NCBI RefSeq assembly: GCF_028649535.1 | Contig: NZ_JAQSJE010000004.1 | Span: 183,417-247,416, forward strand | Origin: Mannheimia cairinae | Lineage (GTDB): Bacteria > Pseudomonadota > Gammaproteobacteria > Enterobacterales > Pasteurellaceae | DNA: 64,000 nucleotides | Direction of reading: 5' to 3' | Shown: positions 9,233 through 19,159 of the stretch, one piece after another | Numbering within the stretch: position 1 is the stretch's first letter | How the letters are laid out: each line of letters begins with the position of its first letter | Made by a program: the position numbers and the translations under genes | The notes under the pieces: model-generated | Database searches by the model: none | Seen by the model: the letters and a program-made list of their open reading frames with translations, nothing else | Told to the model about the DNA's origin: nothing

Positions 9233-10036
9233 ATGTATAACACAGAAAATTTGATTGAAGTAAAGAATCTGACCTTTAAACGAGGCGAGAGAGTGATTTA
9301 CGACAATCTGAATCTGCAAGTGCAGAAGGGTAAGGTTACTGCAATTATGGGGCCGTCAGGAATCGGTAAAACAACTTTGCTACGCTTAATTGGTGGGCAA
9401 ATTTTACCTGAGACCGGTGAAATATTATTTGACGGAAAAGATGTCTGTAAAGCAAATAATAAAGAGCTTTATGAAATTCGCCAACGTATGGGAATGTTAT
9501 TCCAATCGGGGGCTTTATTCACTGATATTTCAACCTTTGATAATGTTGCGTTTCCTATTCGTGAGCATACCAGATTACCCGAAGAGCTAATTCGAAAATT
9601 AGTATTATTAAAACTGGAAGCAGTTGGGCTTCGAGGTGCTGCAAACTTAATGCCTTCAGAGCTTTCGGGCGGTATGGCACGTCGTGCGGCACTTGCCCGA
9701 GCGATTGCTTTAGATCCTGAATTGATTATGTATGATGAGCCTTTTACTGGGCAAGATCCTATCAGTATGGGGGTTATTGTTGAATTGATTAAAGAACTTA
9801 ATCAAGCGTTAAATTTAACTTCTATTGTAGTGTCTCACGATGTGCAAGAAGTATTAAGTATTGCCGATTATGCCTACATTGTGGCAGATAAACGGGTAAT
9901 TGCCGAAGGCACACCAGAAATGTTATTAGCGAGTGAAGATGAGCAAGTAGTACAATTTTTAGCAGGAAAAGCAGATGGGCCTGTGCGTTTCCATTATCCT
10001 GCAAAAGACTATACGGAGGAGCTATTTAATGGTTAA
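9233..10036 (+). CDS. mlaF: MlaF, ATPase of the Mla phospholipid transport complex
   Basis: ABC ATPase of 267 residues with Walker [10 protein letters not shown], signature [14 protein letters not shown] and Walker B LIMYDEPF. In the MlaFEDB complex it powers phospholipid movement between inner membrane and periplasmic carrier to keep the outer membrane asymmetric. ATG 9233 is preferred to the TTG one codon upstream. A perfect TTGACA lies at 9169-9174, but a matching -10 is weak. It overlaps mlaE by 8 bases and leads the operon mlaFEDCB-ibaG-murA. Confidence 0.95.
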   Translation: MYNTENLIEVKNLTFKRGERVIYDNLNLQVQKGKVTAIMGPSGIGKTTLLRLIGGQILPETGEILFDGKDVCKANNKELYEIRQRMGMLFQSGALFTDISTFDNVAFPIREHTRLPEELIRKLVLLKLEAVGLRGAANLMPSELSGGMARRAALARAIALDPELIMYDEPFTGQDPISMGVIVELIKELNQALNLTSIVVSHDVQEVLSIADYAYIVADKRVIAEGTPEMLLASEDEQVVQFLAGKADGPVRFHYPAKDYTEELFNG

Positions 10037-10805
10037 TTTTATTAGCTCTATCGGGGCTTTTGTGATTAATTTTATTCGTACATTTGGGCGTTCAGCCTTT
10101 ATGTTATGGGGAGCATTAATCGGAAAACCTGAATTTCGTAAACATACGCCGCTGCTTATTAAGCAACTTCACGTACTTGGTGTGCAATCTCTGTTAATTA
10201 TTATGCTTTCAGGCTTATTTATCGGAATGGTATTAGGCTTGCAAGGTTATGTGGTACTGGTCGATTTTGCAGCAGAAAGTAGCTTGGGGACATTAGTTTC
10301 GCTTTCACTTTTACGGGAATTAGGGCCAGTAGTTACTGCATTATTGTTTGCAGGACGAGCAGGTTCTGCTTTAACAGCAGAAATTGGTTTAATGAAAGCA
10401 ACTGAGCAACTCTCTAGCCTTGAAATGATGGCAGTTGATCCACTAAGACGAATTATTGCACCTCGCTTTTGGGCAGGGGTAATCTCAATGCCTATTTTGG
10501 CGGCAATTTTTACGGCTATCGGTATTTGGGGCGGTTCTTTTGTTGGAGTGGATTGGAAAGGTGTTGATGGCGGTAGTTTTTGGTCTGTTATGCAAAATTC
10601 TGTCGATGCTGCAGACTTAATTAATGGCTTTATAAAAAGTATTATTTTTGCTTTTGCTGTTGTATGGATAGCATTATTTAACGGCTACGACTGCTTACCA
10701 ACATCAGAAGGTATTAGCCAAGCCACAACAAAAACAGTGGTAAATGCTTCACTTGTTATTTTAGGTTTAGATTTTATTTTAACTGCGATTATGTTCGGCG
10801 GTTGA
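10029..10805 (+). CDS. mlaE: MlaE, permease of the Mla phospholipid transport complex
   Basis: A 258-residue MlaE-family permease with about five to six membrane helices and the conserved stretch [19 protein letters not shown] chose ATG 10029, which has a strong GGAGGA ribosome-binding site, rather than an upstream in-frame ATG at 9975 that lies deep inside mlaF. It pairs with MlaF and anchors the MlaD hexamer. Confidence 0.95.
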   Translation: MVNFISSIGAFVINFIRTFGRSAFMLWGALIGKPEFRKHTPLLIKQLHVLGVQSLLIIMLSGLFIGMVLGLQGYVVLVDFAAESSLGTLVSLSLLRELGPVVTALLFAGRAGSALTAEIGLMKATEQLSSLEMMAVDPLRRIIAPRFWAGVISMPILAAIFTAIGIWGGSFVGVDWKGVDGGSFWSVMQNSVDAADLINGFIKSIIFAFAVVWIALFNGYDCLPTSEGISQATTKTVVNASLVILGLDFILTAIMFGG

Positions 10806-10827
10806 TTTTAGTAAAAAGGAATAGACA

Positions 10828-11346
10828 ATGCGTCAATCAATTAAATATGAATTCTGGGTAGGCTTGTTTGTACTACTTGGCTTAGCAGCTTTAGTCTTTT
10901 TAGGCTTACGTGTTGCAAATGTGCAAGGTTTCTCCTCTGAGAAAACTTATACCCTTTATGCAACTTTTGATAATATCGGTGGACTAAAGGTTCGTGCACC
11001 AATTAAAGTAGGTGGAGTTGTTGTCGGTCGAGTGTCAGATATTTCACTTGATAAAAATACTTACACTCCAAAAGTGACGTTAGCCGTAAATGAAGGTTTT
11101 AACCAAATTCCAGATACTAGCTCACTTTCTATTAAAACATCAGGCTTACTAGGTGAACAATACATTGCATTAAATGTCGGCTTTTTTATTGAAGACGAAA
11201 CAGCAATAATGAAAGAAGGCGATACTTTTGTTGATACTAACTCAGCAATGGTATTGGAAGATTTAATCGGTCAGTTCTTATATGGCGATAAAAAGTCAGA
11301 TAGTGCTGGAGATGAAAAAGCGAATGAACCTGCAATAGCAGAGTAA
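10828..11346 (+). CDS. mlaD: MlaD, MCE-domain lipid-binding subunit
   Basis: A 172-residue protein with one N-terminal membrane helix (FWVGLFVLLGLAALVFLG) and a periplasmic MCE domain (about residues 38-118, containing GGLKVRAPIKVGGVVVGRV). MlaD forms a hexameric ring through which lipids pass to MlaC. The acidic C terminus is slightly shorter than in E. coli (183 residues). AAGGA precedes the ATG, 22 bases after mlaE. Confidence 0.94.
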   Translation: MRQSIKYEFWVGLFVLLGLAALVFLGLRVANVQGFSSEKTYTLYATFDNIGGLKVRAPIKVGGVVVGRVSDISLDKNTYTPKVTLAVNEGFNQIPDTSSLSIKTSGLLGEQYIALNVGFFIEDETAIMKEGDTFVDTNSAMVLEDLIGQFLYGDKKSDSAGDEKANEPAIAE

Positions 11347-11402
11347 TTCGAGTAGATGTAACAACAATATTCTCTATTTAGAGAGTTTGGAGATTAAAAT
11401 AG

Positions 11403-12038
11403 ATGTTAAAAAACATTAAAAAAATTATCGTAACAGGTTTTGTAGCAGTTTCTGCATTATTTTCAACAAATGCGTTTGCAGAAACTAGCCCTTATGTATT
11501 AATGCAACAGACAGCAGATAAATTATTTGGCAATATCAAAGCAAATCAAAGTAAAATTAAAGCAAATCCTGAGTATTTACGCACTATTGTACGTAGTGAT
11601 TTAATGCCTCACGTGCACGTTAAATATGCAGGGCAATTAGTGTTAGGGAAAAACTTATCTTCTGCAACAGATGCTCAAAAAGAGGCATTCTTTACTGCAT
11701 TTGCTCAGTTTGTAGAACAATCATATGCACAAGTATTAACACAATACCAAGATCAAAAAGTGCAAATTGAAAGCCCGAAATCTGTAGATGGTAAATCTAT
11801 TGTAAGCATTCGAGTAAATGTTCTATCAAGCGGTGCAGCACAGCCGATTAAATTAGATTTCAAATGGCGTAAAAACAGCAGAACAGGTGAGTGGCAAGCA
11901 TATGATATGGCTGCAGAAGGTGTAAGTATGGTTGCAACCAAACAAAATGAGTGGGCGGGTGTAATTCGTCAAAAAGGTATTGATGCTTTAACTGCTCAAG
12001 TTGATCAATCTGCAAAACAACCTATTACATTAAAATAA
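11403..12038 (+). CDS. mlaC: MlaC, periplasmic phospholipid carrier
   Basis: A 211-residue soluble periplasmic protein with a Sec signal peptide ending near NAFAE. It matches the MlaC/Ttg2D family, for example in DLMPHVHVKYAGQLVLGK. It ferries phospholipid between the MlaA outer-membrane complex and MlaFEDB. mlaA is not in the window, as in E. coli, where it is also unlinked. Confidence 0.94.
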   Translation: MLKNIKKIIVTGFVAVSALFSTNAFAETSPYVLMQQTADKLFGNIKANQSKIKANPEYLRTIVRSDLMPHVHVKYAGQLVLGKNLSSATDAQKEAFFTAFAQFVEQSYAQVLTQYQDQKVQIESPKSVDGKSIVSIRVNVLSSGAAQPIKLDFKWRKNSRTGEWQAYDMAAEGVSMVATKQNEWAGVIRQKGIDALTAQVDQSAKQPITLK

Positions 12039-12049
12039 GTAGTTTAGTT

Positions 12050-12373
12050 ATGCCTAAAAAAACATTACAATGGGACATTCAGCAAAACAATGAAAGTTTA
12101 TTTGTAAAATTATCAGGCGAATTAACTCGTGACACGTTGCTTCCGTTATGGAAGCAACGTGCTTCTTTTTTATCACCAAATCAGAACCAAAATCTATATT
12201 GGGATTTAAAAGAGCTTGAGTTAATAGATTCTGCTGGTTTTACGCTGCTTGCTGAATTAGTTAATCATTACCATCAAATCGTACCAACGCATATTATAAA
12301 TATGCCAGATTCTGTAAAAACATTGGCTGAATTATATGATTTAGAAGCGTGGCTTGAGCAATTTATCGTTTAG
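12050..12373 (+). CDS. mlaB: MlaB, STAS-domain regulator of the Mla complex
   Basis: A 107-residue cytoplasmic STAS-domain protein. The segment LKELELIDSAGFTLLAEL corresponds to the conserved STAS motif around D-S-A-G. In the complex MlaB binds MlaF and supports its assembly and ATPase activity. It lies 11 bases after mlaC. Sequence is divergent, as usual for MlaB, and the identification leans on both the motif and the operon position. Confidence 0.9.
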   Translation: MPKKTLQWDIQQNNESLFVKLSGELTRDTLLPLWKQRASFLSPNQNQNLYWDLKELELIDSAGFTLLAELVNHYHQIVPTHIINMPDSVKTLAELYDLEAWLEQFIV

Positions 12374-12405
12374 TGTTGATGACCAAATTATATTAGGATT
12401 GAAGA

Positions 12406-12666
12406 ATGAACCCATCACAAATTGAAGAAATTTTAAAGCAAGCATTACCAGATGCAACAGAAGTTCACGCTCAAGGGGAAAATGCCCATTTTGGGGTTAT
12501 TGTTGTAAGTGATAGCATTGCGGCACTTTCAAAAGTAAAACAACAACAAGCTGTTTATGCCCCATTAGCGGAGCATTTCACAACAAATGCTATTCACGCT
12601 TTAACTATTAAAGTATTTAGTGTTGAGAAATGGAAAACTGAACGCTTATTAAATATGGCTGGTTAA
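12406..12666 (+). CDS. ibaG: IbaG, BolA-family protein
   Basis: An 86-residue BolA-like protein, related to proteins that bind monothiol glutaredoxins and iron-sulfur clusters. The class II KH-like fold is suggested by the H-rich turn EHFTTNAIHALTIKVFS. In E. coli ibaG (yrbA) sits between mlaB and murA, as here. It is 32 bases after mlaB; an uptake-signal core (12704) and 86 bases separate it from murA. Confidence 0.92.
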   Translation: MNPSQIEEILKQALPDATEVHAQGENAHFGVIVVSDSIAALSKVKQQQAVYAPLAEHFTTNAIHALTIKVFSVEKWKTERLLNMAG

Positions 12667-12737
12667 TTTAAATAAAATATTTGCAAAAAAGATAATTTTT
12701 TTGACCGCTTGTATTTGTTATAAATCGTTATTGTTAA

Positions 12738-14033
<1,296 letters not shown>

Positions 14034-14049
14034 AATTTAGCTAAAAAAT

Positions 14050-14085
14050 AACCGCTTGGTGAACATTGTTATCAAGCGGTTTTTT
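14050..14085 (+). terminator. Terminator after murA made from inverted uptake-signal cores
   Basis: AACCGCTTG (14050-14058) pairs with CAAGCGGTT (14073-14081), with extra inner pairs, and leads into a T run. Both arms are uptake-signal cores in opposite orientation. Confidence 0.85.
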
Positions 14086-14124
14086 ATGGTAGAAATGAGA
14101 AGTAAGAGATAAAGTTATTTGTGA

Positions 14125-14703
14125 TTAACCTTTTAATCTAAAGCGTCCTCTACTATAACGTGTTTTCATCAATGCAAGAATTTGCTCTTTCTCACTTCCT
14201 ACTTTTTGTTGGCTTTGTTTGGCTACAATGAGTGAATGTTGAATAGAGTGAGCGTGTGTAATTGCAATCGCTAACGCATCTGCAGCATCGGCTTGGGGTT
14301 TGGCTGAAAGTTGTAGCATTCGCATAACCATATCTTGTACTTGAACTTTATCGGCAGAGCCAATGCCAGTTACCGTTTGTTTTACTAAGCGAGCAGCATA
14401 TTCAAAAACAGGTAAGTTATGATTTACTGCAGCGACAATCGCTGTACCTCGAGCTTGCCCTAATTTCAATGCAGAATCAGGATTTTTTGCCATAAAAACT
14501 TGTTCTATAGCGAACATATCGGGTTGAAATTGGGTAATAATTTCAGTTACCCCCGCATAAATTCGTTTTAGACGAGTTGGAAGATCGTCAGCAGCTGTGC
14601 GAATTGCACCGCTACCAAGATATTCCAAATGCCGTCCTTGTTGGCGAATTACGCCATATCCAGTTACTCTTGAGCCTGGGTCAATTCCTAAAATAATAGC
14701 CAT
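14125..14703 (-). CDS. ruvC: RuvC, Holliday junction resolvase
   Basis: A 192-residue endonuclease that cuts Holliday junctions with RuvAB. The acidic catalytic residues are visible in LGIDPG at the N terminus, in AIEQVF, and in [11 protein letters not shown]. Length is slightly above E. coli RuvC (173) through a basic C-terminal extension ending [11 protein letters not shown]. ruvAB are not next to it, and a lipoprotein gene separates it from yebC. Confidence 0.96.
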   Translation of the reverse strand: MAIILGIDPGSRVTGYGVIRQQGRHLEYLGSGAIRTAADDLPTRLKRIYAGVTEIITQFQPDMFAIEQVFMAKNPDSALKLGQARGTAIVAAVNHNLPVFEYAARLVKQTVTGIGSADKVQVQDMVMRMLQLSAKPQADAADALAIAITHAHSIQHSLIVAKQSQQKVGSEKEQILALMKTRYSRGRFRLKG

Positions 14704-14723
14704 TTCTGTTTTTAATATAAAAT

Positions 14724-14753
14724 AAGCGGGGAGATAATTATATCTCCCCGCTT
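14724..14753. terminator. Hairpin terminator between lipoprotein gene and ruvC
   Basis: A perfect 13-bp stem (14724-14736 with 14741-14753) closes an ATTA loop. On the minus strand it lies after the lipoprotein stop codon and is followed by ATTTTAT, so it is a plausible though not ideal terminator or attenuator ahead of ruvC. Confidence 0.65.
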
Positions 14754-14772
14754 TGAGTTATAAAACTATAAT

Positions 14773-15297
14773 TTATTTATTCAATCTTGATGTAAGTGCT
14801 TTATCTACATCACAAAGTTTCGCTAAAATCTCATCAGAGCTTGTACCCATTTGAGTTAGCATTCCAGTTTTGTTTGTGTCTGAAAGCGTAAAGCCTGTAT
14901 CGACATTCCACATATATTTATCTGATTTAAATAATGTGAAATCTGCATTTGAAGTATCACGTGTTAAAGTTGGAATTTCTTGTGATTTTGCACCGCTTGT
15001 TAGAACTAAATTTACCGCTTTAGCTTCTTCGCCTTGGAATACATAGTTTGCAGTCACTCTTTTGCCACTTTGGCAACGATATACGATTGCTTTTGAACTA
15101 TCTGTTGCAGACTCTACTTTCACTGCTGCAGTACCGTGAGCTGTACTTGCAATATCATTTACTTGCTGAGTAGCTTGAGTTGCAACTTCTTTAACTGCTT
15201 CTTGAGTTGATGGGGTATGGGTAGTTGTTTGATTGTTAGAACAAGCAGCTAAAACTACCATTGCTGCTAAAGCTGGGGTGAATTTAACTAATTTCAT
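14773..15297 (-). CDS. Putative lipoprotein with MliC-like C-terminal region
   Basis: A 174-residue predicted lipoprotein: signal sequence with lipobox LAAC and lipidated Cys19, then a Thr/Gln/Ala-rich linker to about residue 65. The C-terminal part begins YRCQSGKRVTANYVF and contains a late W and a second Cys near the end (AKLCDV). That layout resembles the MliC/PliC lysozyme-inhibitor fold (YxCxxG, conserved W), so it may protect peptidoglycan from host lysozyme. The similarity is short and the function is inference. It has its own hairpin terminators on both sides and splits ruvC from yebC. Confidence 0.6.
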   Translation of the reverse strand: MKLVKFTPALAAMVVLAACSNNQTTTHTPSTQEAVKEVATQATQQVNDIASTAHGTAAVKVESATDSSKAIVYRCQSGKRVTANYVFQGEEAKAVNLVLTSGAKSQEIPTLTRDTSNADFTLFKSDKYMWNVDTGFTLSDTNKTGMLTQMGTSSDEILAKLCDVDKALTSRLNK

Positions 15298-15372
15298 AGT
15301 TTCTCCTTAGTGATAAAAAAATAAAATAGTCTGTAGTTATAATTAGTTAGACTGATTGTTTAAGAAAAGTTC

Positions 15373-15405
15373 AAAAAAATAGGCATATTTTTTATATGCC
15401 TATTT
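15373..15405 (-). terminator. Terminator after yebC
   Basis: An 11-12 bp stem (15377-15388 with 15394-15405) is followed on the minus strand by a run of T residues (A-tract at 15373-15379). It ends the nudB-yebC transcript. Confidence 0.85.
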
Positions 15406-15412
15406 AAGTTTA

Positions 15413-16153
15413 TTAAAGAAGTGCTGCTACTTCGTCGCTAATTTCACCATTGTGATAAACATTTTGCACATCATCACAATCTTCAAGCATATCAATTAAT
15501 TTTAATAATTTTGGTGCGGTTTCTGCATCTAAATCAACGGTGGTTGATGGAATCATTGTTACTTCTGCAGATTCTAATTTAAAGCCTGCTTGCTCAAGCC
15601 CATCACGCACATCGCCTAAATCTTCCCAAGCGGTGTAGATTTCAAATGAGCCGTCTTCTTGTGGCTGAATATCGTCAGCACCGGCTTCAATAGCCGCTTC
15701 GGTTAAAGCGTCTTCGTCAGCTTGTGCGATTAAAATTAAGCCTTTTTTGCTAAATAAGTAGCCAACAGAACCTTCTGTACCTAAGTTACCGCCACATTTA
15801 GTAAAGCTTGGGCGAACTTGCGAGATAGTACGGTTTGCATTATCACTTAAGCACTCTACCATTACTGCTGTACCACCCGGGCCGTAGCCTTCGTAGATTT
15901 TGGTTTCCATATTGGTGTCATCGCCACCACCAACACCACGCTCAATTGCACGGTTGATAGTATCACGAGTCATATTACTCGCAAGTGCTTTATCTACTGC
16001 TGAACGTAAACGAGGGTTTGCACCTACATCGCCACCGCCTAATTTTGCTGCAGTCACTAACTCACGAATTAATTTTGTAAAGATTTTACCGCGTTGTGCA
16101 TCTTGTGCAGCTTTGCGGTGTTTAATATTTGCCCACTTACTATGGCCTGCCAT
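15413..16153 (-). CDS. yebC: YebC/TACO1-family protein
   Basis: A 246-residue cytoplasmic protein with the family N terminus [19 protein letters not shown] and the segment [17 protein letters not shown]. Members are known as DNA-binding regulators (PmpR) and more recently as factors that relieve ribosome stalling at proline stretches; the role here cannot be decided from sequence. It lies 15 bases or so after nudB, with an AAGGA ribosome-binding site, in the order aspS, nudB, yebC, ruvC known from E. coli. Confidence 0.95.
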   Translation of the reverse strand: MAGHSKWANIKHRKAAQDAQRGKIFTKLIRELVTAAKLGGGDVGANPRLRSAVDKALASNMTRDTINRAIERGVGGGDDTNMETKIYEGYGPGGTAVMVECLSDNANRTISQVRPSFTKCGGNLGTEGSVGYLFSKKGLILIAQADEDALTEAAIEAGADDIQPQEDGSFEIYTAWEDLGDVRDGLEQAGFKLESAEVTMIPSTTVDLDAETAPKLLKLIDMLEDCDDVQNVYHNGEISDEVAALL

Positions 16154-16168
16154 TCTCTTGTTCCTTAT

Positions 16169-16612
16169 TTATTTGATATTGAGTAAATATTGTCTGATTG
16201 CATCGGCATTATTGGGGGATTTTGTCATATTTATAGCTTCTTCCGCTGAAACCCAGCGATAAGCTAAATGCTCGCTTAAAATAGGCTCTTGTTCGCTTTC
16301 AAGCGGGAATAAGAACCAATGCTCGATACAATGTGTGGTATTAGGTGCGTATTTATACCGAAAATGCGGGAAAATTTCAAATTCTATCTGTTGATTGCAA
16401 TCAACAAGCGGTTGTTTTTGGCTAGAAATTTGCAAACCTGTTTCTTCTTTTATTTCTCGTTTAGCTGCATCAATCGGTTTTTCCCCCGCTTCAATAGAAC
16501 CTGTTACCGATTGCCAAAAGGTTGGATCGTCTTTTCGTTGTAGCATTAGTACCCGATTGGTATCTTTAGCATAAATAACAACAAGCACGGAGTTTGGATT
16601 TTTATAATTCAT
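16169..16612 (-). CDS. nudB: NudB, dihydroneopterin triphosphate diphosphatase (Nudix)
   Basis: A 147-residue Nudix hydrolase with a full Nudix box (G-x5-E-x7-REIKEETGL within GSIEAGEKPIDAAKREIKE). In E. coli NudB removes pyrophosphate from dihydroneopterin triphosphate in folate synthesis, and also sits beside yebC. The ATG at 16612 has AAGTGA upstream; a GTG two codons earlier is a less likely start. The substrate is inferred from synteny. Confidence 0.9.
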   Translation of the reverse strand: MNYKNPNSVLVVIYAKDTNRVLMLQRKDDPTFWQSVTGSIEAGEKPIDAAKREIKEETGLQISSQKQPLVDCNQQIEFEIFPHFRYKYAPNTTHCIEHWFLFPLESEQEPILSEHLAYRWVSAEEAINMTKSPNNADAIRQYLLNIK

Positions 16613-16644
16613 TTTCACTTAAATTTAGAAGAATAATTGGCTAC

Positions 16645-17520
16645 TTAATGGGCGATAACTAAAATGGCAGCAATAACCACTAAGATTAGCCCTGCAAAAT
16701 CTTGGATTTTTAATCGCTCTTTAAAGATAAAATAAGAAATGCCTAAAATAAAGAAAATTTCTATTTGCCCAAGGGTTTTAACAAAAGCAACGTGATTTAG
16801 GCTCATTGCATTAAACCAACCGAAAGAGCCGAGAAAAGAGAATAAGCTCGTTAAAATCCCGAGTTTAGGAAATTGGAAAAATTTTCGTAATGTTTCTGGT
16901 TGAAATAACGCTAAATAAAGTACGAGTAAAACCGCTTCAAAACTAATTACAGTAAATAACACCCAAGCAGCAGAAATTAGATAATGGCTATTGAGCTGTA
17001 AACTGGCTTCACGTACCCAAAGTGAAGTTAGAGCAAAACATAAACCGCTTGCAATGCCGAGAAAAAGGGTTTTCCACGAAAGCTGGCGGAAGTTGCCACT
17101 GCCTGTCATTAAGAAAATGGCTACACCACCTAATATTACCCCAAGCCAGCCGATAGCACTGATGGTAACACCAAAAAATAGCACGCCAAGTAAAGCTGCC
17201 CACACCGCCTCGCTTTTGGCAAGTCCGACACCAATAGCATAATTTTTTAAATGGAATAACTGTACCATTAACGAGGTCGCCCAAATTTGAGCTAAACCGG
17301 CTCCAATCGCATAAACAAAAAAGAGAGGAGTGAAGGTTGGTATGACGAATGTATCATCGTGCCAATATAAAAAGGCAAGATAACCGCTAGCCAATGGGAC
17401 GGCATAGAAAAAGCGTGCTAGCGTTACCCCTAAAGTTGGCACATTAACACTTAATTGTTTTTGAAAAGCATTCCGCCCCGCCTGAGCGATTGCAGCAAGC
17501 AAGGTAAACCAAATCCACAT
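16645..17520 (-). CDS. EamA/DMT-superfamily membrane transporter
   Basis: A 291-residue protein with about ten hydrophobic helices arranged as two five-helix EamA repeats (second begins near SWKTLFLGIASGLCFALTSL). Members of this superfamily move small metabolites such as amino acids or nucleotide sugars; nothing visible gives the substrate. AGGAA precedes the ATG at 17520. It lies between nudB and the DUF72 gene, interrupting the aspS-nudB neighbourhood seen in E. coli. Confidence 0.85.
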   Translation of the reverse strand: MWIWFTLLAAIAQAGRNAFQKQLSVNVPTLGVTLARFFYAVPLASGYLAFLYWHDDTFVIPTFTPLFFVYAIGAGLAQIWATSLMVQLFHLKNYAIGVGLAKSEAVWAALLGVLFFGVTISAIGWLGVILGGVAIFLMTGSGNFRQLSWKTLFLGIASGLCFALTSLWVREASLQLNSHYLISAAWVLFTVISFEAVLLVLYLALFQPETLRKFFQFPKLGILTSLFSFLGSFGWFNAMSLNHVAFVKTLGQIEIFFILGISYFIFKERLKIQDFAGLILVVIAAILVIAH

Positions 17521-17660
17521 AGTTATTCCTAGTTAAGCACTGATAAACAGAGATATTACTCCTTTATTAACACTTTGCAAGCGGTCGAAAAATCTCTAAA
17601 ATTTACTCATAAGGCTTTATACATAGGCAAAGCCAATGTTAAAACATAACTGCTTATATA

Positions 17661-18509
17661 ATGAATTCAATGACTTTACCTCAGATTTACATTGGCACCG
17701 GTGGCTATGCTGATACAGATTTACTCGGCACGCTTTACCCTTACGGCACGGCAAAAGAAGATTTTCTGTTTGTATATAGCCAGCATTACGATACCCTCGA
17801 AATTAATAGCACTTTTCACGCACCAATCGGCTTAAAAGCCTTTGAGGGAATGGTACAAAAAGCTGAAAGTAGACTAAATTTTTCGGTGAAATTACACCAA
17901 GATTTCAGCCATCAACGTACCGCAACCCAAGAACAAGCTACCGCTTTTCTTAATGCCTTAAGACCGCTGACAGAACAAGGTTTATTGGCAAATTTATTTA
18001 TGCAATTCCCAACACAATTTGAGCGTACACTACAAAACCGCCGTTACCTTGCAGAACTTTGTAAATGGTTTGATAGCTACCCACTAGCGATTGAGTTTCG
18101 CCACCCAAGCTGGCACATTCCTGCGGTATTTGATACTTTCAGTAAAAGCCAAAATTTGATTTGGTGCAATGTAGATTACCCGCAAAATATCGGCTTACCT
18201 GCGTTTCATTTTTTTGCCAATCAACGTACGGCTTATTTACGTTTACACGGCAGAAACCCAAATTGGTGGAAAGGGCAAAGTGCGGCAGAACGGCACGATT
18301 ACCGCTATTCAGATGAAGAATTAAAAGGTTTAGCCGACCTACTTTTCCAACAAAAAGCAGAGTTCGATGCACTTTACCTCTATTTTGAAAACACTACCAA
18401 AAGCCACGCGTTTTATAATATTCAAACCCTAAAAGGCTTTTTGGCGGAGAAAGGCTTTCAAATTAAACCTGTGCCGGAGAGTCTGCTTGGGCAGCAGAGT
18501 TTGTTTTAG
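17661..18509 (+). CDS. DUF72 (YecE-like) protein
   Basis: A 282-residue cytoplasmic protein of the DUF72 family: N-terminal IGTGGYADTD, the segment TLEINSTFH, then PLAIEFRHPSWH and AYLRLHGRN, which mark its TIM-barrel-like fold. Biochemical function is unknown. E. coli yecE also lies beside aspS. No clear ribosome-binding site precedes ATG 17661; ATG 17670 (MTLPQIYIG) is an alternative start. An uptake signal lies upstream near 17577. Confidence 0.88.
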   Translation: MNSMTLPQIYIGTGGYADTDLLGTLYPYGTAKEDFLFVYSQHYDTLEINSTFHAPIGLKAFEGMVQKAESRLNFSVKLHQDFSHQRTATQEQATAFLNALRPLTEQGLLANLFMQFPTQFERTLQNRRYLAELCKWFDSYPLAIEFRHPSWHIPAVFDTFSKSQNLIWCNVDYPQNIGLPAFHFFANQRTAYLRLHGRNPNWWKGQSAAERHDYRYSDEELKGLADLLFQQKAEFDALYLYFENTTKSHAFYNIQTLKGFLAEKGFQIKPVPESLLGQQSLF

Positions 18510-18514
18510 CTTGC

Positions 18515-18542
18515 TATTTTTTCGATCTTTCTCGAAAAAATA
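18515..18542. repeat. AT-rich inverted repeat after the DUF72 gene
   Basis: TATTTTTTCGA (18515-18525) and its exact reverse complement (18532-18542) form an 11-bp stem with a 6-base loop. The stem itself carries the T run. It may be a weak terminator ahead of the small membrane-protein genes. Confidence 0.5.
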
Positions 18543-18602
18543 ACTTTTGGCTTTTGCTTATCTATTTCTCTTATTTCACAATGGGAAGAAAGAGGAAAAA
18601 TA

Positions 18603-18824
18603 ATGCTAAATCTATTTAAAAAACCAATTAAAAAATCTTCATTTGAGGCTTGGGCAAAGCTAATGGATGATATTGCGAAAGTTGCAATTCTAGCAATTCC
18701 TGTTATTCTTTATGGAGATTATTCTTGGCTAATGAAATGTGTACATTCTGTAACATTATTTACAATTATTTATTTGCTTTTAAGTGGTGCAAGAACATTT
18801 AGAGAAACAGCAGAGGAGATGTAA
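18603..18824 (+). CDS. Small two-helix membrane protein, unknown function
   Basis: A 73-residue protein with a Lys-rich start (LFKKPIKKS), a hydrophobic helix at about residues 26-42, a second at about 48-62, and a charged end (RETAEEM). A strong AGGAAA ribosome-binding site sits 7 bases before the ATG, which supports real translation. One base separates its stop from the next tiny gene. I do not recognise a family. Confidence 0.65.
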   Translation: MLNLFKKPIKKSSFEAWAKLMDDIAKVAILAIPVILYGDYSWLMKCVHSVTLFTIIYLLLSGARTFRETAEEM

Positions 18825-18825
18825 A

Positions 18826-18918
18826 ATGGATGGTTTAACAGTAGGGTTATTTCTTTTACTTGCTTTTGCTTTTGCTGCATATCAATGGGCAAAGCACTTA
18901 AAGGACCATAATCGTTAA
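18826..18918 (+). CDS. Tiny single-helix membrane protein, unknown function
   Basis: A 30-codon frame starting one base after the stop of the 73-residue protein, in the manner of translational coupling. The product is one hydrophobic helix (GLFLLLAFAFAAYQWA) followed by a basic tail (KHLKDHNR). GAGGAG lies inside the end of the preceding gene at suitable spacing. It is too short for most gene callers. Function unknown; the arrangement suggests that the two small proteins work together in the membrane. Confidence 0.5.
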   Translation: MDGLTVGLFLLLAFAFAAYQWAKHLKDHNR

Positions 18919-18938
18919 TTTAATATTCTAAATCTTTT

Positions 18939-19108
18939 GAGAATTAGGTCAGTCGGGCATAAATGCCCGATATTTGTATGCAATATAGATATTTTTCCCC
19001 TAATTCTCAGCCCTAAAAGGGCTGAATTATGCTTAACCTCGTATGGCTTTGCCGTGCGAGGGAATGTAAAACGGTCGTATTTTGCAAACTTTTTACAAAA
19101 TACGACCG
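18939..19108. repeat. Cluster of four nested or consecutive hairpins
   Basis: Between the tiny gene and aspS lie: an outer 10-bp stem (18939-18948 with 18999-19008) enclosing a TCGGGCAT/ATGCCCGA hairpin (18953-18970); an 8-bp hairpin (19007-19014 with 19018-19025) that shares bases with the outer stem; an 11-bp stem with a TTT loop (19037-19047 with 19051-19061, two G-U pairs); and a 13-bp uptake-signal-like stem (19072-19084 with 19096-19108) ending in CTATTTTTT. The last is a likely terminator for the small genes. The others may be repeat elements or a structured RNA. Confidence 0.7.
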
Positions 19109-19120
19109 CTATTTTTTAAT

Positions 19121-19147
19121 AAAAAAATGCGGCACTTACGCCGCATT
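19121..19147 (-). terminator. Terminator after aspS
   Basis: An 8-bp stem (19126-19133 with 19140-19147) is followed by seven T residues when read on the minus strand, 13 bases after the aspS stop. Confidence 0.85.
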
Positions 19148-19159
19148 CAATTTCGCAAA

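Noticed and set aside
9034-9243. 69-codon minus frame between htrA and mlaF
   Set aside because: Spans the likely mlaF promoter, low-complexity AT-rich product, no ribosome-binding site.
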